In this document: piece after piece, positions 60,212 through 64,000 of the stretch
Numbering within the stretch: the first letter of the stretch is position 1
How the letters are laid out: each line of letters begins with the position of its first letter
From: Mycolicibacterium cosmeticum
Lineage (GTDB): Bacteria; Actinomycetota; Actinomycetes; Mycobacteriales; Mycobacteriaceae
Reading direction: 5' to 3'
Assembly (NCBI RefSeq): GCF_000613185.1
Contig: NZ_CCBB010000001.1
Coordinates: forward strand, 248,001-312,000
DNA length: 64,000 nt
Position numbers and translations under genes: made by a program
The notes under the pieces: generated by a model
Told to the model about the DNA's origin: nothing
The model's input: only the letters and a program-made list of their open reading frames with translations
The model's database searches: none

Positions 60212-62058
60212 GCCTGCTCGAAGTCCGTGATCTGACCGTCGCGTTCCCCACCGATACCGAGCGGGTGCCGGCCGTGCGCGGCATCTCGTTCGAGATTGCG
60301 CCGCGCGAGGTGGTGGCCTTGGTGGGCGAATCCGGTGCCGGCAAGTCGGCCAGCGCGATGGCCGTCATCGGCCTGCTGCCCGAGTATGCCGAGGTCGGCG
60401 GTTCGGTGCGGCTGCACGGCACCGAACTGCTCGGCCTCGGCGACGACGAGATGTCGCGCATCCGTGGCCGTTCCATCGGCACGGTGTTCCAGGACCCGAT
60501 GTCGGCACTGACGCCGGTCTATACGGTCGGTGACCAGATCGCCGAGGCGCTGCGGATCCACCAGCCGGGTCTCGATCGGCGCCGCGCCACGAGTCGGGCG
60601 ATCGAATTGCTCGACCTGGTCGGTATCAACAACCCGGACCAGCGTGCGCGGGCGTTCCCGCACGAATTGTCCGGTGGCGAACGGCAGCGGGTGGTGATCG
60701 CCATCGCGATAGCCAACGACCCGGATCTGATCATCTGTGATGAGCCCACCACCGCGCTGGATGTCACGGTGCAGGCCCAGATCCTGGACCTGCTGCGCAC
60801 CGCCCGCGATGTCACCGGAGCCGGCGTCCTGATCATCACCCACGACCTGGGTGTGGTCGCCGAGTTCGCCGACCGGGCGCTGGTGATGTACGCCGGCGCC
60901 GTCGTCGAAAACTCCTCGGTGTCAGAGCTTTACCGCAACCGGGCGATGCCCTACACCGCCGGGCTGCTGGGCTCGGTGCCCCGGCTGGACGCCCCACGTG
61001 GGCGGCGACTGGTGCCGATCCCCGGCGCGCCGCCGTCGATGGCCGCGCTGCCACCGGGCTGCCCGTTCGCGCCGCGCTGCCCGCTGGCCGCCGAGGACTG
61101 CCTGGCGGCCGAACCGGCGCTGCTGCCGATCGGGCCCGCGCACGGCGCGGCCTGCATCCACACCGACGGGGTGATCGGGCATACCGCGGCCGAGATCTAC
61201 GGTGTACGAACCGAACCGAACGATCCCGGCGACGGCACCGACTCGCCGGTTGTGCTGCGGGTCAACGATCTGGTGAAGACCTACCCGCTGACCAAGGGGA
61301 TGCTGCTGCGCCGCCAGGTCGGCGAGGTGCGCGCCGTCGACGGCATCAGCTTCGCCCTGCGCGAGGGCCGCACGCTGGGCATCGTCGGCGAATCGGGTTC
61401 CGGCAAAACGACGACTCTGCACCAGATCCTGGAACTCAAGGCGCCACAGTCGGGTTCCATCGAGGTGCTGGGCCGCGATGTCGCCGCGCTCGATCGCGGT
61501 GCCCGACGGCAGCTGCGCACCGACCTGCAGGTGGTGTTCCAGGATCCGGTGGCCTCGCTCGATCCGCGCCTGCCGGTGTCCGACGTGCTCGCGGAACCGT
61601 TGTCGGCCAACGGTTTCGACAAGTCCACCATCGCCACCCGCACCGCCGAGCTGCTCACCACGGTCGGGCTACGGCCGGAGGACGCCAGTCGCTATCCGGC
61701 CGAGTTCTCCGGCGGGCAGAAGCAGCGCATCGGCATCGCCAGGGCGCTGGCGCTGCAGCCGAAGATCCTGGCGCTGGACGAGCCGGTGTCGGCGCTGGAC
61801 GTCTCCATCCAGGCGGGCATCATCAACCTGCTGCTGGACCTGCAGCAGCGCTTCGGTTTGTCGTATCTGTTCGTCTCGCACGACCTGTCGGTGGTCAAGC
61901 ATCTGGCCCACGACGTGGTGGTGATGCACCGCGGCGTCGTCGTCGAACAGGGCCCCGCCGACACGGTGCTGACCGCGCCGCAACACGAGTACACCCGGCG
62001 GTTACTGGCCGCGGTTCCGCAACCGGAGGATAAAGTCGATCGCCATGAAGATCCGTAG
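60208..62058 (+). CDS. oppD: Oligopeptide ABC transporter ATPase OppD (OppD-OppF fusion type)
   Basis: A 616-residue protein with two complete ATPase domains, replacing separate OppD and OppF. First domain: Walker [13 protein letters not shown], signature [12 protein letters not shown], Walker [18 protein letters not shown] Cys-containing oligopeptide C-terminal stretch with [14 protein letters not shown] at about 285-298 could bind an iron-sulfur cluster. Second domain from about 350: [41 protein letters not shown]. The fusion matches M. tuberculosis Rv1281c. It overlaps oppA by 14 bp. Confidence 0.95.
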   Translation: MSLLEVRDLTVAFPTDTERVPAVRGISFEIAPREVVALVGESGAGKSASAMAVIGLLPEYAEVGGSVRLHGTELLGLGDDEMSRIRGRSIGTVFQDPMSALTPVYTVGDQIAEALRIHQPGLDRRRATSRAIELLDLVGINNPDQRARAFPHELSGGERQRVVIAIAIANDPDLIICDEPTTALDVTVQAQILDLLRTARDVTGAGVLIITHDLGVVAEFADRALVMYAGAVVENSSVSELYRNRAMPYTAGLLGSVPRLDAPRGRRLVPIPGAPPSMAALPPGCPFAPRCPLAAEDCLAAEPALLPIGPAHGAACIHTDGVIGHTAAEIYGVRTEPNDPGDGTDSPVVLRVNDLVKTYPLTKGMLLRRQVGEVRAVDGISFALREGRTLGIVGESGSGKTTTLHQILELKAPQSGSIEVLGRDVAALDRGARRQLRTDLQVVFQDPVASLDPRLPVSDVLAEPLSANGFDKSTIATRTAELLTTVGLRPEDASRYPAEFSGGQKQRIGIARALALQPKILALDEPVSALDVSIQAGIINLLLDLQQRFGLSYLFVSHDLSVVKHLAHDVVVMHRGVVVEQGPADTVLTAPQHEYTRRLLAAVPQPEDKVDRHEDP

Positions 62059-63724
62059 CCTGACTTACGGGCTGGCTTCCGTCCTGTTCACCACGGCCCT
62101 GGTGCTGTCCGGCTGTTCCAGCGGCGAGCAGACCATCCCGCCGATCGGCGGTGACGCCACGCTGGGCTCCACCAACGACATCAATCCGCAGGACCCCAAC
62201 ACCCTGCAGCAGGGCGGCAATCTGCGCCTGGCGCTGCCCGCCATGCCGGCGAACTTCAACCCGCTCAACATCGACAGCGAGGGCACCGGGGCGGCCATGC
62301 TGCGCGCCACGCTGCCGCGCGCCTTCTTCGTCGCCCCCGACGGTTCGGTGACGGTGAACCACGACTATTTCACCAGCGTCGAACTCACTAGCGAGAACCC
62401 GCAGGTGGTCACCTACACCATCAACCCCAAGGCGGTGTGGACCGACGGCACCCCGATCACCTGGGAGGACATCGCCTCGCAGATCTACGCCACCAGCGGT
62501 AAGGACAAGCGCTACCTCATCCCGAGTTCGGCCGGCCAGGACCGGGTGGCGTCGGTGACCCGCGGTGTCGACGACCGGCAGGCCGTCGTCACCTTCGGTC
62601 AGCACTACACCGACTGGAAGGGCATGTTCGCGGGCAACACCACGCTGCAACCCAAGAAGATGACGGAGAACCCGGACGTCTTCAACAAGGGCCAGCTCAA
62701 CGGTCCCGGACCGTCGGCGGGGCCGTTCATGGTGTCCAACGTCGACCGCACCGCGCAGCGCATCACGCTGGTGCGCAACCCGAAATGGTGGGGCACCCCG
62801 CCCCGGCTGGACAGCATCACCTATCTGGTGCTCGACGACGCGGCCCGGGTTCCGGCACTGCAGAACAACACCATCGACGCCACGGGGATCAGCTCGCTCG
62901 ACGAGCTGCAGACCGTGCGCAGCACCCCCGGCATCTCGATCCGGCGGGCGCCGGCCCCGCAGTGGTATCACTTCACCTTCAACGGCGCGCCGGGCTCGAT
63001 CCTGGCCGACCCCGCGCTGCGGGTGGCGGTCGCCAAGGGCATCGACCGGCAAGCCATCGCCAACGTCACCCAGCGCGGGCTGGTGGACAATCCCGTCCCG
63101 CTGAACAATCACATCTTCGTGGCCGGCCAGCAGGGTTACCAGGACAACAGCGCGGTGGTGGCGTTCGACCCGGAGAAGGCCAAGGCCGAACTGGATTCGC
63201 TGGGCTGGAAGCTCAACGGCCAGTTCCGCGAGAAGGACGGCCGCCAGCTGGTCATCCGGGATGTCTTCTACGACTCCAAGACCACCCGGCAGATCGCCCA
63301 GCTGGCGCAGAACAGCCTGGCCCAGATCGGGGTCAACCTGCAGCTGGAGGGCAAGCCGGGCGACCGGTTCTTCACCGACTACATCACCGTGGGCAACTTC
63401 GACATCGCCCAGTTCGCCTGGGTGGGCGAGGCGTTCACGCTGTGCTGCCTGAGCCAGATCTACACCACCGGCGCCGAGAGCAATTTCGGCAAGATCAGCA
63501 CACCCGAACTCGACGCCAAGGTGAATCAGGTGCTCGACGAGCTGGACCAGGCCAAGGCGCGGGATCTGGCCAACGAGGCGGACAAGCTGATCTGGGCGGA
63601 GGGCTTCAGCCTGCCGCTGTTCCAGACGCCGGGCAACGTCGCGGTGCGCAGCAATCTGGCGAACTTCGGCGCGGCCGGCCTGGGCGACCTGGACTACACC
63701 GCGATCGGTTTCATGAAGCCCTGA
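62045..63724 (+). CDS. oppA: Oligopeptide-binding lipoprotein OppA
   Basis: Solute receptor of the importer. The 559-residue SBP_bac_5 family protein starts with a lipoprotein signal and lipobox VLSGC (Cys24), then [19 protein letters not shown], the canonical region [16 protein letters not shown] and [19 protein letters not shown], and the C-terminal lobe with [15 protein letters not shown]. In M. tuberculosis OppA takes up peptides such as glutathione or bradykinin-like peptides. It overlaps oppD and ends convergent with the hydrolase gene, with a 14-bp overlap. Confidence 0.95.
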   Translation: MKIRSLTYGLASVLFTTALVLSGCSSGEQTIPPIGGDATLGSTNDINPQDPNTLQQGGNLRLALPAMPANFNPLNIDSEGTGAAMLRATLPRAFFVAPDGSVTVNHDYFTSVELTSENPQVVTYTINPKAVWTDGTPITWEDIASQIYATSGKDKRYLIPSSAGQDRVASVTRGVDDRQAVVTFGQHYTDWKGMFAGNTTLQPKKMTENPDVFNKGQLNGPGPSAGPFMVSNVDRTAQRITLVRNPKWWGTPPRLDSITYLVLDDAARVPALQNNTIDATGISSLDELQTVRSTPGISIRRAPAPQWYHFTFNGAPGSILADPALRVAVAKGIDRQAIANVTQRGLVDNPVPLNNHIFVAGQQGYQDNSAVVAFDPEKAKAELDSLGWKLNGQFREKDGRQLVIRDVFYDSKTTRQIAQLAQNSLAQIGVNLQLEGKPGDRFFTDYITVGNFDIAQFAWVGEAFTLCCLSQIYTTGAESNFGKISTPELDAKVNQVLDELDQAKARDLANEADKLIWAEGFSLPLFQTPGNVAVRSNLANFGAAGLGDLDYTAIGFMKP

Positions 63725-64000
63725 CCCGCCCCGGTAGCGCCGATTCGGCGGCGGTGGCCGCGGCCAGCGCCGAGATCACCAGACGCACAAGCGCTTTCGC
63801 CGGCAGGGCGTCGAGTTCGGCGGCGCGGCCGGGCAGTGCCGCCGCGACGCCGGCCCGCACGTCGGCGATCACCGCCAGGGCGGCCCGCTCGCGGGTGTCC
63901 AACACACTGTGCCCGGCGTTGGGCAGCTCCACCAGCACCGCGCCCGGGATCAGCCCGGCCACCCGCCGGGCCAGCGCGGGCGGGGTGACCAGATCGTGCC
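63711..64000 (-). CDS. Alpha/beta hydrolase (3' end; 5' end outside window)
   Basis: Only the C-terminal 96 residues are present, entering from the right edge. The frame reads HDLVTPPALARRVAGLIPGA, then LPNAGHSVLDTRERAAL, the end of an alpha/beta-hydrolase fold with the catalytic Asp (HDLVTP) and His (AGHSVLD) in normal places. The last 45 residues (alanine-rich helix) form a C-terminal cap. The nucleophile is not in the window. Family is clear, substrate is not. Confidence 0.75.
   Translation of the reverse strand, partial: HDLVTPPALARRVAGLIPGAVLVELPNAGHSVLDTRERAALAVIADVRAGVAAALPGRAAELDALPAKALVRLVISALAAATAAESALPGRVRAS

Overview
The window is high-GC chromosomal DNA from a member of the Mycobacteriaceae, most likely a rapid grower of the Mycolicibacterium type. 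The evidence is the gene series prfA, rpmE, rho, thrB, thrC, hom, lysA, argS, then an Rrf2 regulator, cysNC/cysD and oppBCDA. This is the mirror image of the Mycobacterium tuberculosis Rv1280c-Rv1299 neighbourhood with several accessory blocks inserted. A cysN-cysC fusion, F420-type oxidoreductases, a mycofactocin-type dehydrogenase, many TetR regulators, GTG starts, ATGA gene overlaps and likely leaderless promoters fit the same group.

Left part (1-12.85 kb), conserved core: prfA (runs off the left edge), rpmE, a small exported proline-rich protein, a FadD17-like acyl-CoA synthetase divergent from a TetR gene, rho, and a tightly overlapping leftward operon argS-lysA-hom-thrC-thrB for arginyl-tRNA charging and for lysine and threonine synthesis. 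Divergent from argS is a tRNA-Arg(CCG).

Genomic island (12.85-about 21.7 kb): the DNA downstream of the tRNA is visibly more AT-rich and carries an excisionase-like HTH protein, the 3' remnant of a tyrosine integrase, several proteins I do not recognise, a class II Fic protein, a membrane pentapeptide-repeat protein, tandem heptamers and an elaborate 37-nt palindrome. It looks like a decayed integrative element. I could not find a second attachment-site copy.

Cell-surface and accessory block (21.8-39.7 kb): a 1.4-1.5k-residue-class exported protein (propeller, five cadherin-like repeats, glycoside-hydrolase-like end) and an exported PQQ-type sugar-dehydrogenase/PKD protein share an unusual N-terminal signal block. 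Around them lie an F420-type enzyme, an acyltransferase-3 protein, a luciferase-like monooxygenase, VOC proteins, a NarL-type two-component system with a membrane adhesin-like protein, nitronate monooxygenase, the Rv1287-type Rrf2 regulator, a flavin-type oxidase, an isochorismatase-like hydrolase and a short-chain dehydrogenase.

Sulfate assimilation (39.8-43.4 kb): cysD-cysNC-cysQ form one operon with a near-consensus promoter and a 15-codon, apparently leaderless upstream ORF whose stop overlaps the cysD start. Next come a nitrilase-type hydrolase, two TetR genes with clear palindromic operators, an MFS exporter, an APH-like kinase and a conserved protein.

Envelope glycosylation module (49.2-57.3 kb): two paralogous GT39 membrane glycosyltransferases flank a GT2/GtrA protein, followed by an OmpR-family two-component system and a secreted protein. 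A 19-bp tandem box occurs upstream of both the response-regulator gene and the GT2 gene, suggesting that the system controls the transferases. Three small exported proteins follow. The window ends with oppBCDA, an oligopeptide ABC importer operon, and the 3' end of an alpha/beta hydrolase gene.
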